Origin: Nonomuraea soli
GTDB lineage: Bacteria; Actinomycetota; Actinomycetes; Streptosporangiales; Streptosporangiaceae
Assembly: GCF_013761175.1 (NCBI RefSeq)
Contig: NZ_JACDUR010000003.1
Coordinates: forward strand, 965,896 to 1,029,895
Direction of reading: 5' to 3'
DNA: 64,000 nucleotides
Shown: one piece after another, positions 45,456 to 53,527 of the stretch
Layout: the number at the start of each line of letters is the position of its first letter
How positions within the stretch are numbered: the stretch's first letter is position 1
The notes under the pieces: generated by a model
Seen by the model: the letters and a program-made list of their open reading frames with translations, nothing else
Databases searched by the model: none
What the model was told of the DNA's origin: nothing
Position numbers and translations under genes: made by a program

Positions 45456-45737
45456 ATGCATGGGTACAGCGGAGACAAGCAGGCGTATCTGACCCGCCTC
45501 AGGCGGATCGAGGGTCAGATCCGGGGCCTGCAGCGCATGGTGGAGGACGACTCCTACTGCATCGACGTGCTCACCCAGATCTCCGCCGCCACGCGGGCGC
45601 TGCAGGCCGTAGCGCTCGGGCTGCTCGAGGATCACATCTCCCACTGCGTCGCCGACGCGATCAACAGCGGGGGCCCTGAGGCGGACGCGAAGGTGAAGGA
45701 GGCCTCGGCGGCCATCGCCCGGCTGGTGCGCTCATAA
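45456..45737 (+). CDS. CsoR/RcnR-family metal-sensing repressor
   Basis: A 93-residue all-helical DUF156 repressor. The Cu(I)-type ligand set Cys35, His60 and Cys64 (SYCIDVL, DHISHC) is intact and follows RLRRIEGQIRGLQRMVEDD. CsoR releases DNA on binding Cu(I). No copper ATPase or copZ is adjacent here, so it regulates in trans or an unlinked operon. It begins 21 bp after the glycosyltransferase stop. A terminator follows. Confidence 0.93.
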   Translation: MHGYSGDKQAYLTRLRRIEGQIRGLQRMVEDDSYCIDVLTQISAATRALQAVALGLLEDHISHCVADAINSGGPEADAKVKEASAAIARLVRS

Positions 45738-45785
45738 CGCGGGGACTAGTCACCCCGGGGCCCCTTCCGAGGCCCGTAAACCACC

Positions 45786-45812
45786 GTCCCGGACCCCTTG
45801 GGAGTCCGGGAC
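45786..45812 (+). terminator. Terminator after csoR
   Basis: Perfect 9-bp arms GTCCCGGAC and GTCCGGGAC around a CCCTTGGGA loop (itself partly paired), 48 bases after the csoR stop, followed by TAGGTCTTTG. Confidence 0.75.
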
Positions 45813-45858
45813 TAGGTCTTTGTGATGGTCCTGTGCTGACTTGCTCTCGTGACTTCTC

Positions 45859-46020
45859 TCAGTGACTTGCCGAAGTCCGCAACCCGAGCGCGTCGTCGAG
45901 CTCGTCCAAGGTCAGTCGCCGCGGGCTGATCGCCACGGCGGAGAGTACCTCGGCGTAGAGCGCAATCTCGTCCAACGCGACACGGTCATGGACCCGGAGG
46001 TCCAAGTCTTCGTGCCCCAC
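45859..46020 (-). CDS. 53-residue actinobacterial small protein
   Basis: Start at GTG 46020 eight bases after GGAAGGAAGG. The 53-residue product contains LDLRVHDRVALDEIALYAEVL and LTLDELDDALGL, a pattern I have seen in many short uncharacterised actinomycete proteins; probable two-helix fold. An upstream frame to 46047 crosses the ribosome site. Function unknown. Confidence 0.55.
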   Translation of the reverse strand: MGHEDLDLRVHDRVALDEIALYAEVLSAVAISPRRLTLDELDDALGLRTSASH

Positions 46021-46227
46021 CGCGTCGTCCTTCCTTCCGCAGCCCACACCCTCTTCGAGGTTACGGCGGGGGGCCTTGCGGCGACATGGCCCATCGGAGT
46101 CATTCCTTTCTGCGCCGCGCTACCCCCAACAGGATCATTTCCCGGTTTCTAAGATCACAATTCGGGAAATCACGGGATGGGTTGAGTGTTAGAACGATAT
46201 AGGCGGAGTAAGGGTGAAATAGCGGGA

Positions 46228-47676
46228 TTAGTGGTTTACGTGAGGGTCGTCCCGCTCGTGCGCGATCCGCTCCGCGACGGCCTTGGGGCCCGGATGCTGG
46301 CTGAGCTCGACGCCCGTCAGCCTCGCCCAGGCGTGCGCGGCCGCGTAGGCGGCGCCCAGGACCGCGGCGGCGGTCGACCGGTCAGGCGGCTCGCGGTCGA
46401 TCAGCTTCTGTACGGCGGGGCTGGGAAGCGTGGGAATCGGCGGCTCCGGCCTGGGCCGGGAGGTGGAGCCGCTCCAGTCGCTCGCATCGGGAGCCCACTC
46501 GCCCGTGGGCAGTTCCCAGGAATCGGTCGAGGCGCGGCCCGCCACCCTGGTCGTCGCCGCCTCCCCGCGGCCCGCCACCCTGTTGTCCGTCGCCGCCTCC
46601 CGCTGGAAAGGGGCGGCCCCCGGTTGCCCCTGACCTCGCACCGCGGAGCGCAGGCGGTGATCCAGCCACGCCTCCATGCGCCCTTCCGGATCGGGCAGTT
46701 CGGCGAGAAACGCCCCCGCCCACACCAGCGGCTCGGTGGCGAAGGCCAGGCTGCCCACCAGGTCGTACACGGCATGCCTGAACGCCTCGCCGGGAGAGCG
46801 CTCGGCCAGCACCACCCGGTCGAAGTCGCGGGGGCAACGAGCCAGCCACGCGTGCCGTACGGCCTCATCGCCGTGGACGGCGGCGCGGTCGTCGAGATCC
46901 GGCTGGCGCAGCAGCGGCTCCACCATCGCCAGAAGCGCCGCGGCCCGGGGCCGGAACCGGGCGTCGTCGGCCAGGGCGTGCGCGGTGTCGGCCATCAGCG
47001 CCACGAGCCGCAGCGCCGCCCGATGCTCCCCGCCCCGTACGCGCTCTGCGAACAACGTGGCCAGGTCCGTGAGCCCCGGCGACGGGATCCACCGCACCCA
47101 CTCGTCGCCGGGAAGCGGCCTGCCCAGGTACTCGCCGAAGACCGTGATCAGCCGCTCGTTCCCGTCGAAGGCCGGAGCGTAGGCGCACCACATGATCGTG
47201 CCCCAGATCGCGGCCACGGTGCTGGGCACGTCGGCGGCGAAGATCTCGGTGAAGGCGGTGAGCGGATACTCGCCGATCGGCCGCCTGCCCGCGGCCCGCA
47301 GCAGCACCCGGATGCGCTCGGTGAGCTCCTTCGGCACGTCGGGCCCGATGAACCCCTGCACCGATCCCGCGTCGGGCGCGCAGTCCGGCCCGGTCGGGAT
47401 CAGGTGCGTGAGCACCACGGCCGCCGGGTGGGCCACCCTCGTCGCCGGGCAGCGGGCGGGCGGGGCGGCCAGATGCCAGCGCCCGTCGACCGGATCCTGG
47501 ACGTGCCACCGGCCGTAGGCGCCGAACAGCCACCTGCTGCCGTCGGAGGTGACGAGGATGCGGGCGGCGATGGCCTGAGCTCTGACGGGTACGGCCAGGC
47601 CTGACCAGCGCGGGTCGAGGATCATGGCCCTCGCCTCCGCCTCGGCTTCGTCGAACGCGTCCCAGCGGTCGGGCAT
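46228..47676 (-). CDS. Uncharacterised 482-residue cytosolic protein
   Basis: No family recognised. Start ATG 47676 is preferred (GTG 47697 possible); TACTAT ten bases upstream could be a -10 element, in which case the mRNA would be nearly leaderless. No signal peptide or helix. The middle (about 80-320) is Trp/Leu/Ala-rich and probably helical; about 370-440 is a Pro/Ser/Thr-rich linker with a degenerate repeat RVAGRGEAATTRVAGRAST; the C-terminal 45 residues (TAAAVLGAAYAAAHAWARL) are helical. The modular linker suggests two domains. Confidence 0.65.
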   Translation of the reverse strand: MPDRWDAFDEAEAEARAMILDPRWSGLAVPVRAQAIAARILVTSDGSRWLFGAYGRWHVQDPVDGRWHLAAPPARCPATRVAHPAAVVLTHLIPTGPDCAPDAGSVQGFIGPDVPKELTERIRVLLRAAGRRPIGEYPLTAFTEIFAADVPSTVAAIWGTIMWCAYAPAFDGNERLITVFGEYLGRPLPGDEWVRWIPSPGLTDLATLFAERVRGGEHRAALRLVALMADTAHALADDARFRPRAAALLAMVEPLLRQPDLDDRAAVHGDEAVRHAWLARCPRDFDRVVLAERSPGEAFRHAVYDLVGSLAFATEPLVWAGAFLAELPDPEGRMEAWLDHRLRSAVRGQGQPGAAPFQREAATDNRVAGRGEAATTRVAGRASTDSWELPTGEWAPDASDWSGSTSRPRPEPPIPTLPSPAVQKLIDREPPDRSTAAAVLGAAYAAAHAWARLTGVELSQHPGPKAVAERIAHERDDPHVNH

Positions 47677-47700
47677 GGCGGCAATAGTACGCGCCACCCG

Positions 47701-48042
47701 CTAGTGGACCGCATCCCCCGCAAGCCGGAAGAACTCCTCCAGGACGGCACGAGCGTTGTCGTCGTTGCTGACCGCGCACTCCCACACCACCTGGTCGCCC
47801 TCGGCCGACACCTCGAAGGCGAAGAACGCGCAGCAGGCCTTCTCCCTGGCCGCCAGATCCCGCACCCACTCCTCGACCCCGTCCTCGGCGCGCAGCAGGA
47901 ACCGGATGCCCTGGCCGGTCCGCTCCCGGCCCGCGAGGTGCCGCTCGAACAGTCGCCGATACTCCTGCACCCGCTCCTCGACGGTGTCCTGGGCGGCGGT
48001 CATGTCGCACACGACCGGGGTGGAGGGGGGTGGGATGTCCAT
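47701..48042 (-). CDS. Cys-containing small protein paired with metal-type MerR
   Basis: A 113-residue cytosolic protein from ATG 48042 (AAGGAG ribosome site). Cysteines occur in VVCDMT, KACCAFF and VWECAV; the CC pair and the helical EERVQEYRRLFERHL segment are its hallmarks. A promoter with a 20-bp spacer and perfect dyad, read leftwards, lies right before it (48073-48104) and the MerR gene diverges. Inference: metal- or thiol-binding effector induced by that MerR. Such KACCAFF proteins are widespread in actinobacteria without assigned function. Confidence 0.75.
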   Translation of the reverse strand: MDIPPPSTPVVCDMTAAQDTVEERVQEYRRLFERHLAGRERTGQGIRFLLRAEDGVEEWVRDLAAREKACCAFFAFEVSAEGDQVVWECAVSNDDNARAVLEEFFRLAGDAVH

Positions 48043-48072
48043 GACGGGTCTCCTTCTGTCGCTGTTGCTCAA

Positions 48073-48104
48073 ACCGTAGACTCTGGACCTGAGTCCAGAG
48101 TCAA
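48073..48104 (-). promoter_or_regulatory. MerR-type promoter driving the Cys-rich protein
   Basis: Minus strand: -35 TTGACT (48099-48104), -10 TACGGT (48073-48078), spacer 20 nt. The dyad (48079-48102) has perfect 10-bp arms GACTCTGGAC and GTCCAGAGTC separated by CTGA. Layout equals that of mercury-type MerR promoters (TTGACTC-CGTAC... class). Confidence 0.8.
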
Positions 48105-48116
48105 GAGGTGAATCAG

Positions 48117-48482
48117 GTGAAGATCGGTCAAGTGGCGCGGGAGGCCGGGGTCAGCGTCGACACGGTCCGCTTCTACGAGCGCCGCGGCATCCTGCCCGCC
48201 GTGGAACGCCGGCCGTCCGGCTACCGCGTCTTCACCCCGGCCGCGGTGGAGCGCATCCAGATGGCCAGGAGCCTGCAGGAGCTCGGGTTCACCCTCGACG
48301 AGGTCGTCGACGCCCTGACAGCCCACGATCAGGGTGACGCCACGTGCGACAGCGAGCGGTGGCGCTTGGAGGCGGTGGTGACCCGGATCGACGCCAGGAT
48401 CGCCGAGCTGGGAAGGGCCAGGCAGGCCGCCCTGGAGAGCCTGCGGGACTGCGAGGCCGGTCGCTGCAGGCTCCTGCTGTGA
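48117..48482 (+). CDS. MerR-family metal-responsive regulator with Cys triad
   Basis: A 121-residue protein from GTG 48117 (giving the canonical MKIGQVAREAGVSVDTVRFYE). HTH and wing (RRPSGYRVFTPAAVERI) are normal. Cys77 and Cys112 are 35 residues apart, exactly as the first two metal ligands of MerR, ZntR and PbrR; the third, Cys117, follows after only four residues (CEAGRC) instead of seven to nine. So the metal loop is shortened, and the metal (Hg, Zn, Cd, Pb or arsenic) is not predictable. It diverges from the Cys-rich partner gene. Confidence 0.9.
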   Translation: MKIGQVAREAGVSVDTVRFYERRGILPAVERRPSGYRVFTPAAVERIQMARSLQELGFTLDEVVDALTAHDQGDATCDSERWRLEAVVTRIDARIAELGRARQAALESLRDCEAGRCRLLL

Positions 48483-48497
48483 AACCGGGATCCTGCT

Positions 48498-48590
48498 TCA
48501 GTGCCGGACGGCGACGACGATCCTGCCGAGCTGGCTGCTCGACTCCATGTGGCGATGCTCCTCGGAGTTGGCCTTCAAGCGGGAGTCCGG
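48498..48590 (-). pseudogene. Remnant of an MDR/quinone-oxidoreductase 3' end
   Basis: On the minus strand, EEHRHMESSSQLGRIVVAV followed by a stop resembles the conserved C-terminal end of zinc-binding/NADP-dependent dehydrogenases (AHRxMESGxxxGKIVLxV). Upstream sequence in this frame loses all similarity and I can find no start, so it looks like the last about 25 codons of a deleted gene. Confidence 0.45.
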
Positions 48591-48687
48591 GATGCCGCCC
48601 GGGAGGTAGCGCAGACAGCACTCCGGTGGTGCGGCAGGATCATGAACATGCCAGTCAGGTGCCGCCCCGGCCATTAGAGACGGCAGA

Positions 48688-49620
48688 ATGTCCGATATGC
48701 GGGCGAGGGTAATTGCGGCTCTTGTGGTCGTTTGCGGGGTAAGCGGCTGCACGACGGGCGGTCCATCGACCCCTCCACCAGCGGCGCCGACCGGCGGCAC
48801 CCAGGCGACCGCCGCCCTCCCCCTGGCAGAAGCCGAACCGCCCGACCCCGGCGGCGAGGTCGGCTCGGCCTCGAGCGAATTCACCAGTACGGCGGAGCTG
48901 CCCGTATGGCTGAAGCTCAGCGACACGGAAGGCGACCTCAACCGCCTCACCAAGCTGGAGATCGCCGGCGGCCACCTCACCATGGAACCCAAGCCCTCGG
49001 CCTGGTTCGACGGCTTCCGAGGCCCCTTCGTCTACCAGGAGCTCGCGGGCGACATCGTCATGCACATGCGCGTCAAGTCGGAGGGGCTCAAGGGCGGCCC
49101 GCCCAAGCAGATCTTCTCGCTCGGCGGCGCGATGGTCAGGGTCCCCGACTCCGACACCAAGCCCAACTGGTTGTCCGTGACGACCGGCACGGGCGACGTC
49201 GCCAACCGCGTCGAGGTCAAGGAGACCCTCGACGGCAGCTCCAAGCCGGAGGAGCATCCGGTGAAGGTTGGCTGGGTGGAACTCGTCCTGGCCAGGACGG
49301 GAGGGCTGGTGGCCGCCCTCTACAAGGAGGAGGGCGGCGCCTGGAAGGTGGGCAGACGCTGGGCCCGTCCCGACCTGGTCGAGACGCAGGTGCTGCAATG
49401 GGGCATGACCGGCTACACCGACTGGAACAGCTTCGGCACCCTCAAGCAGGACCCCGCCAAGGCGAACCTCACCGACGTCAAGGGCAAGCCGGACCTGAGG
49501 CTCAGCGTCGACTTCGTACGCTTCCTGCGCCCCCGCATGCCCGACGGCGTCGACCCGATGAACCCGGCCTCGGTGAGCGACGAGGTGCTGATCAGATTGC
49601 TGACGCCCGCCGGTGCCTGA
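48688..49620 (+). CDS. Lipoprotein with DUF1349/concanavalin-like domain
   Basis: A 310-residue lipoprotein: signal peptide with lipobox GVSGC (Cys21), Gly/Pro/Thr linker, then a beta-sandwich domain resembling DUF1349 (LTMEPKPSAWFDGFRGPFVYQELAGD and VMHMRVKSEG), typically used for carbohydrate or surface binding. Start at ATG 48688 or 48697. Its 3' end overlaps the gamma-carbonic-anhydrase-like gene by 29 nt. Function unknown. Confidence 0.72.
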   Translation: MSDMRARVIAALVVVCGVSGCTTGGPSTPPPAAPTGGTQATAALPLAEAEPPDPGGEVGSASSEFTSTAELPVWLKLSDTEGDLNRLTKLEIAGGHLTMEPKPSAWFDGFRGPFVYQELAGDIVMHMRVKSEGLKGGPPKQIFSLGGAMVRVPDSDTKPNWLSVTTGTGDVANRVEVKETLDGSSKPEEHPVKVGWVELVLARTGGLVAALYKEEGGAWKVGRRWARPDLVETQVLQWGMTGYTDWNSFGTLKQDPAKANLTDVKGKPDLRLSVDFVRFLRPRMPDGVDPMNPASVSDEVLIRLLTPAGA

Positions 49621-50122
49621 GTGCCTTGGCGTGATAGTTGTCCGGCGTGCGAGCGAAGATCGCACGGTCGGAGTCGGTGAGCTCGCGCACGATCCTGCCC
49701 GGCGTGCCCGCGACGAGCACGCCGGCGGGGATTTTCTTTCCCGGCCCGACCAGGGCTCCAGCTGCGACGAGAGTGCCCGCGCCGATGCGCGCGCCGCCGA
49801 GCACGATTGCACCGATCCCGATCAGGGCACCGGTTTCGACATGCGCTCCGTGCACCATGGCCTTGTGGCCCAGGCTGACCCGGGGCTCGAGGACAGCCGG
49901 CTCGCCGGCGTCGGCGTGCAGACAGCACAGGTCCTGGACGTTGCACTCCTCACCGATCTCGATCCGCTCGTCGTCTCCCCGAAGAACGGAGCCGTACCAG
50001 ATGCTCGCCCGGGCCCCGATCCTGACATTCCCGACTACCGTCGCTCCGGGCGCTATATACGCCTCCGGGTGAATGTCGGGCACCGCCCCGCCGTCCAATG
50101 CTGCTATGTACACCCGCCACAT
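49592..50122 (-). CDS. Gamma-carbonic-anhydrase-like hexapeptide-repeat protein
   Basis: A 176-residue left-handed beta-helix protein from ATG 50122 (AGGAAA ribosome site). Hexapeptide repeats run from AYIAPGATVVGNVRIG to ILVAGTPGRI; metal ligands of the gamma-CA family are recognisable in CCLHADAG, LGHKAMVHGAHV (H81/H122-like positions). YrdA/PaaY-type proteins bind Zn or Co; CA activity is not assured. A C-terminal helix (DRAIFARTPDNYHAKALRH) follows. Confidence 0.87.
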   Translation of the reverse strand: MWRVYIAALDGGAVPDIHPEAYIAPGATVVGNVRIGARASIWYGSVLRGDDERIEIGEECNVQDLCCLHADAGEPAVLEPRVSLGHKAMVHGAHVETGALIGIGAIVLGGARIGAGTLVAAGALVGPGKKIPAGVLVAGTPGRIVRELTDSDRAIFARTPDNYHAKALRHRRASAI

Positions 50123-50249
50123 CGTATTTCCTGCCCCACCTATGCCGTTCCGGTTGCGACTTGGGTCAGAAGGAAGCAAAGTCGTTTCCTGAAGTCACGC
50201 AGCCACAACTCGCAGTGATTCTCCCGCCTCACGCAAACAGGTAACCCCC

Positions 50250-51236
50250 ATGACGAACCAGCACGACATCCTTCCCGAACTCATGCAAGAAGACGCCTTC
50301 GAGGTCGCCATCCGCGGCTACAACCGGCGTCAGGTGCACGACCACATGCTGCGCACCCGCAACCAGATCAGAGACCTGGAAGAACGCCTGGCCAGGGCCA
50401 TAGACCAAGCCGAGCAGTCCCGCATCGAGCTGGCCGAGGCCCGCCGCCGCATGGTGGAGGCGCCGCAGAGCTACGACGACCTGAGCCCGCGTCTGGCCCA
50501 GATCCTCAAGCTCGGTGAGGAGGAGGCGGCAGCCAAGCGTTCCGACGCCGAGGCGGATGCCGTCCGTCGTGTGGAGAGCGCGCAGGCCGAGGCCGACCGG
50601 CTCGTGACGTCCGCGCGGGAGACGTCCGACAAGATCCTCACCTCGGCCCAGGCCGAGGCGGAACGACGCGTCGCCGAGGCGACGGAGGCCGCCGAGCGCA
50701 TGCTCGCCCAGGCCGGCGCCGACGCCGAGGAGACCCTCACCACCGCACGCGCCGAGGCGGAGGAGGGCCTGCGCGAGGCGCGTGTCGAGGCCGACCGCAT
50801 GCTCACGGCCGCGCGTCTGGAGTCCGAGCAGCTGGTCGACAGCGCCCGCACCGAGGCCGAGAACACCCTCGGCAGCGCTCGCGCGGAAGCCGACGCCACC
50901 TTGCGTACGGCACGCGGAGAGGCCGAGTCGACCCTCACCTCGGCCCAGCAGCGTGCCAGTTCCCTCGACGAGCACACCGGCCGCCGCGTCTCCTACCTGA
51001 CCGACACCCACGGCGAGGTCGTGCGCCGGCTGAGCGAGATCAGCGTCGTGCTCGCCGACCTCATGGACAAGGAGGCCATGGCGGGCGAGCTCATCCCGAG
51101 CGCCCCGCCCGCTCCTCTGCCCAGCGAGTCGTCGCGCGGCGAACTGGTCGTGGTGGAGGAGATCGGGCCGGAGCCCGCTCCGGAGGAGGACGACGACGAG
51201 GAGATCACGTTGAACAGGCTTCCTTCGCCGCAGTAG
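50250..51236 (+). CDS. DivIVA-like coiled-coil protein
   Basis: A 328-residue protein. Residues 15-60 resemble the DivIVA N-domain (DAFEVAIRGYNRRQVHDHML), followed by a very long Ala/Glu/Arg-rich coiled coil (about 65-260) with repeated AEAERRVAEAT-type heptads, and an acidic C-terminal tail (EEDDDEEITL). Such proteins (FilP/Scy relatives) form scaffolds at hyphal tips or septa. Residue composition suits a filament or polar assembly; no membrane segment. No divIVA operon partners adjacent. Confidence 0.82.
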   Translation: MTNQHDILPELMQEDAFEVAIRGYNRRQVHDHMLRTRNQIRDLEERLARAIDQAEQSRIELAEARRRMVEAPQSYDDLSPRLAQILKLGEEEAAAKRSDAEADAVRRVESAQAEADRLVTSARETSDKILTSAQAEAERRVAEATEAAERMLAQAGADAEETLTTARAEAEEGLREARVEADRMLTAARLESEQLVDSARTEAENTLGSARAEADATLRTARGEAESTLTSAQQRASSLDEHTGRRVSYLTDTHGEVVRRLSEISVVLADLMDKEAMAGELIPSAPPAPLPSESSRGELVVVEEIGPEPAPEEDDDEEITLNRLPSPQ

Positions 51237-51270
51237 CGCTGGGGGAGTGCCCTCTTGCAGGCGGGCGTGC

Positions 51271-51303
51271 CCCGGGGCGGTGACACTACGGTGCCGCCCC
51301 GGG
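51271..51303. terminator. Bidirectional terminator after the DivIVA-like gene
   Basis: Perfect 10-bp arms CCCGGGGCGG (51271-51280) and CCGCCCCGGG (51294-51303) with a 13-nt loop, ending one base before the stop of the convergent gene. Confidence 0.8.
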
Positions 51304-51304
51304 A

Positions 51305-51940
51305 TCACCCGTCGTGCGAAGCTCCCGGTTCGAGCTGCAACGGCGCCGCGGTTCCACCGCTGAGCTCGCGCCCGTGCTTCAGCGTGAACTCCAGCTGCCT
51401 GGCCAGCCCGGGAAGGTTCGCCGGCGGCAGGTACGCGTCGGCCCCCGCGTCGAGCAGCCGCCGCACGGGCCCGTGATACTGCACCCCGAGCTCGTCGTCC
51501 TCGATCTCGGTGATCACGATTCTGGCCTTGGGGAAGCTCCCTTTCAGCGCTCCGATCAGCTGCGGGCTGCCCGCCGGGACCAGCAGCACGTCGGTCGTCT
51601 TGGGAGCGGCGAGCATGTCGAGCACCACGTAGTCGGGCCCGAGTTGCTTGGCCAGCGCGACCCGGGCCTTGGCGGACAGCTTCATCGCCGTGGCCACGAC
51701 GGTCACGCTGTCGTAGTCCTTCGGCGCCTCCTGCTCCGTCTCGCCTGGCGTGTCACGGCCGACGACGGCGCCCTGGACCACGGTGACGGTGCTGGAGATC
51801 TTCGCGATCGACGCGCCGTCACGGGTGACGATCACGTGCTCGTCGGGTCCGAGGGCGTCGATGAGGGCCACGACGTCGTCGGGGAGGCGGGTGACGTCGA
51901 GGCGTTCCGCGGAGCGGGGGCTGCGTTTGCGGATCTTCAT
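51305..51940 (-). CDS. Protein with antitoxin-like N-terminus and pseudo-receiver C-terminus
   Basis: A 211-residue protein. Residues 15-55 (LPDDVVALIDALGPDEHVIVTRDGASIAKI) resemble the Phd/YefM fold edge strand. Residues about 95-200 look like a receiver domain (ARIVITEIEDDELG ... GPVRRLLDAGADAYLPPANLPGLARQLEFTL), with the AGADAYL-P turn of response regulators but without a clear phospho-acceptor Asp. No HTH or kinase partner. I cannot assign function. Confidence 0.7.
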   Translation of the reverse strand: MKIRKRSPRSAERLDVTRLPDDVVALIDALGPDEHVIVTRDGASIAKISSTVTVVQGAVVGRDTPGETEQEAPKDYDSVTVVATAMKLSAKARVALAKQLGPDYVVLDMLAAPKTTDVLLVPAGSPQLIGALKGSFPKARIVITEIEDDELGVQYHGPVRRLLDAGADAYLPPANLPGLARQLEFTLKHGRELSGGTAAPLQLEPGASHDG

Positions 51941-52264
51941 GCGCGAGGCGCGCTCACGGTGTTCGACCAGATGATCACGTGGACCCCTTCAGATGCGCGG
52001 TGATCTATTTTGGACGGCGCCGAAGAGGTATTGGTTCGGATATGTGCCGGATTTATCCGCAATTGGTGAGTATCTGAACGATGGCAAGCATCGGACACCC
52101 CATGGATCTCATCCCCACCAGGTGCGATCATGGCAGAAATGAGCGGAAGCCCCCGCCCCCGATAGGGTCAAGGACTTCCGCGTGGGAGCCCGGTGCCGGA
52201 GCCGCCGAGACGCTGGACCCGGCACCGGGCGACTATGGCCTGGACCTAGTGGATCGGTCCAGGA
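51941..52264. other. Intergenic stretch with one inverted repeat
   Basis: About 320 bases with no gene I trust. CCTGGACC / GGTCCAGG (52239-52246 and 52256-52263, 9-nt loop) lies directly downstream of the small minus-strand gene at 52265 and probably terminates it. Confidence 0.5.
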
Positions 52265-52501
52265 TCAGGGATCGGGCACATCGGTCGTTCCGGGCAGATG
52301 TGCCCGCCTCTCTTGGTCTCGCAACTGCTCGCGCAGCCCTTCGGGATCATCAGCATCGATGGTCATGGCGCATCCCGCCTCGCGCTGCGCTGCGCTGAGC
52401 GGGTGGTGCCTGGTGGCCCACCAGCGGCCCGCGTCGCTCCGCCAGATGGTCCAATGCGGGTACTCCCGGGCGATCTCGGCAAGATGCCGATCAAAGGACA
52501 T
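52265..52501 (-). CDS. 78-residue actinobacterial small protein (WRSDAGRWWATR type)
   Basis: From ATG 52501 behind GGGAAGGG. LAEIAREYPHWTIWRSDAGRWWATR is typical of short proteins found beside GntR, XRE and DUF397 genes in actinomycetes. The rest is charged (MTIDADDPEGLREQLRDQERR). It follows a HutC-type GntR gene on the same strand; the two are probably one transcription unit. Function unknown. Confidence 0.65.
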   Translation of the reverse strand: MSFDRHLAEIAREYPHWTIWRSDAGRWWATRHHPLSAAQREAGCAMTIDADDPEGLREQLRDQERRAHLPGTTDVPDP

Positions 52502-52624
52502 CGCTCAACCCTTCCCGGGCCCGCTTCGCGACTTTCCGTGCTCCTCCCAGGAGACTTCACATCTCTAGAGAGGACAAGATCCGCCAAGGCTAGGTCAACC
52601 TACCGCTTGACAGACCAACTTGAT

Positions 52625-53377
52625 CTATGCGTCGAAGTCATACTGAAGTACGTATGCGGCCGCATCTAGCACCATCTCGTTCAACTCGACCGGGATGCCT
52701 CGAGCGGTGTACGCGGTGCGCAGGACGACGATGACCGGCGTGCCGCCAGGTAGATCCAGCAGATGTGCCTCGCGCGGGGTGGGCATGCGGGCGCGCACTT
52801 CCTCGGTGAAGTGCGCCGGACCGACTCCCAGATCGCCGAGGCGAGCGTAGACACCGCCGGGGCCGGTGTCGTTCAGGGTGATCGCGCTTCCCTCGACCAG
52901 GTCGGCGGGGAAGTAAGAAGTGGCCAGTTGGACAGGGCGCGCGTCCACGGAGTAGCGCCGCCGCCTGACCCACACGTCGCGTGTGTCGAGCACGCTTCCC
53001 GCCTCGAAGGAAGCGGGTTCACGAACGATCTCCACCTCGTCCACGGTGAACGGGCGTCCTCTGGTGTCCGCGTCCCAGATGGACCTGCCCTGTCCCCACT
53101 GCTCGCGGGACAGGCGGCGGGAGCCGTGTCTTCGGATGGGTTTGAACAGTCGCACATAGACCCCCGAGCCTCGTTTCGGTACTGCCAGCCCTTCGTTGAT
53201 TAGGACGGATAGCGCTTGCCGGGCAGTAGCGCGCGCAATCCCGTACTCGGACATGAGCGCGTTCTCCCCCGGCAACTTGTCCCCATCGCGCAGCTCGCCG
53301 GCCGCGATCCGGGCACGGAGCTCGTCGGCGATGCGGCGATAGATGGGGGGCTCGTGAGGTACCGGGGATTCAGACAC
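52625..53377 (-). CDS. GntR-family (HutC/UTRA) regulator
   Basis: A 250-residue protein: N-terminal winged HTH (YRRIADELRARIAAGELRDGDKLPGENALM, then GIARATARQAL), C-terminal UTRA domain (about 90-240, with RRRYSVDARPVQLATSYFP and GGTPVIVVLRTAYTARGIPVE). GTG start. UTRA domains sense small metabolites; members near small WRSDAG-type proteins are common in actinomycete accessory regions. Palindromes TAGGT-CA-ACCTA (52591-52602) and TCTCTAGAGA (52562-52571) lie just downstream before the small gene and may be its sites. Confidence 0.85.
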   Translation of the reverse strand: MSESPVPHEPPIYRRIADELRARIAAGELRDGDKLPGENALMSEYGIARATARQALSVLINEGLAVPKRGSGVYVRLFKPIRRHGSRRLSREQWGQGRSIWDADTRGRPFTVDEVEIVREPASFEAGSVLDTRDVWVRRRRYSVDARPVQLATSYFPADLVEGSAITLNDTGPGGVYARLGDLGVGPAHFTEEVRARMPTPREAHLLDLPGGTPVIVVLRTAYTARGIPVELNEMVLDAAAYVLQYDFDA

Positions 53378-53527
53378 GTTCGATCACCCTCTGTCACCAA
53401 CCGGGTTTGGCGTCTCCAGAGAACTTGCCCCGTCTTGTCCACGATCGCACAGATACGCAGGTTGGTCGCGTGCTTCTTTTGAGTGGATCGTGCCCGTGTG
53501 GCGATCAGAGGTCGTTTTTGCGGTCCG

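Noticed and set aside
51937..52131. 64-codon minus-strand frame upstream of the pseudo-receiver gene
   Set aside because: Low coding bias and no ribosome site; overlaps a promoter-like AT-rich region.
52239..53482. Mobile element around the GntR gene
   Set aside because: No integrase, transposase or att-like repeats are visible; only the company of genes hints at accessory DNA.
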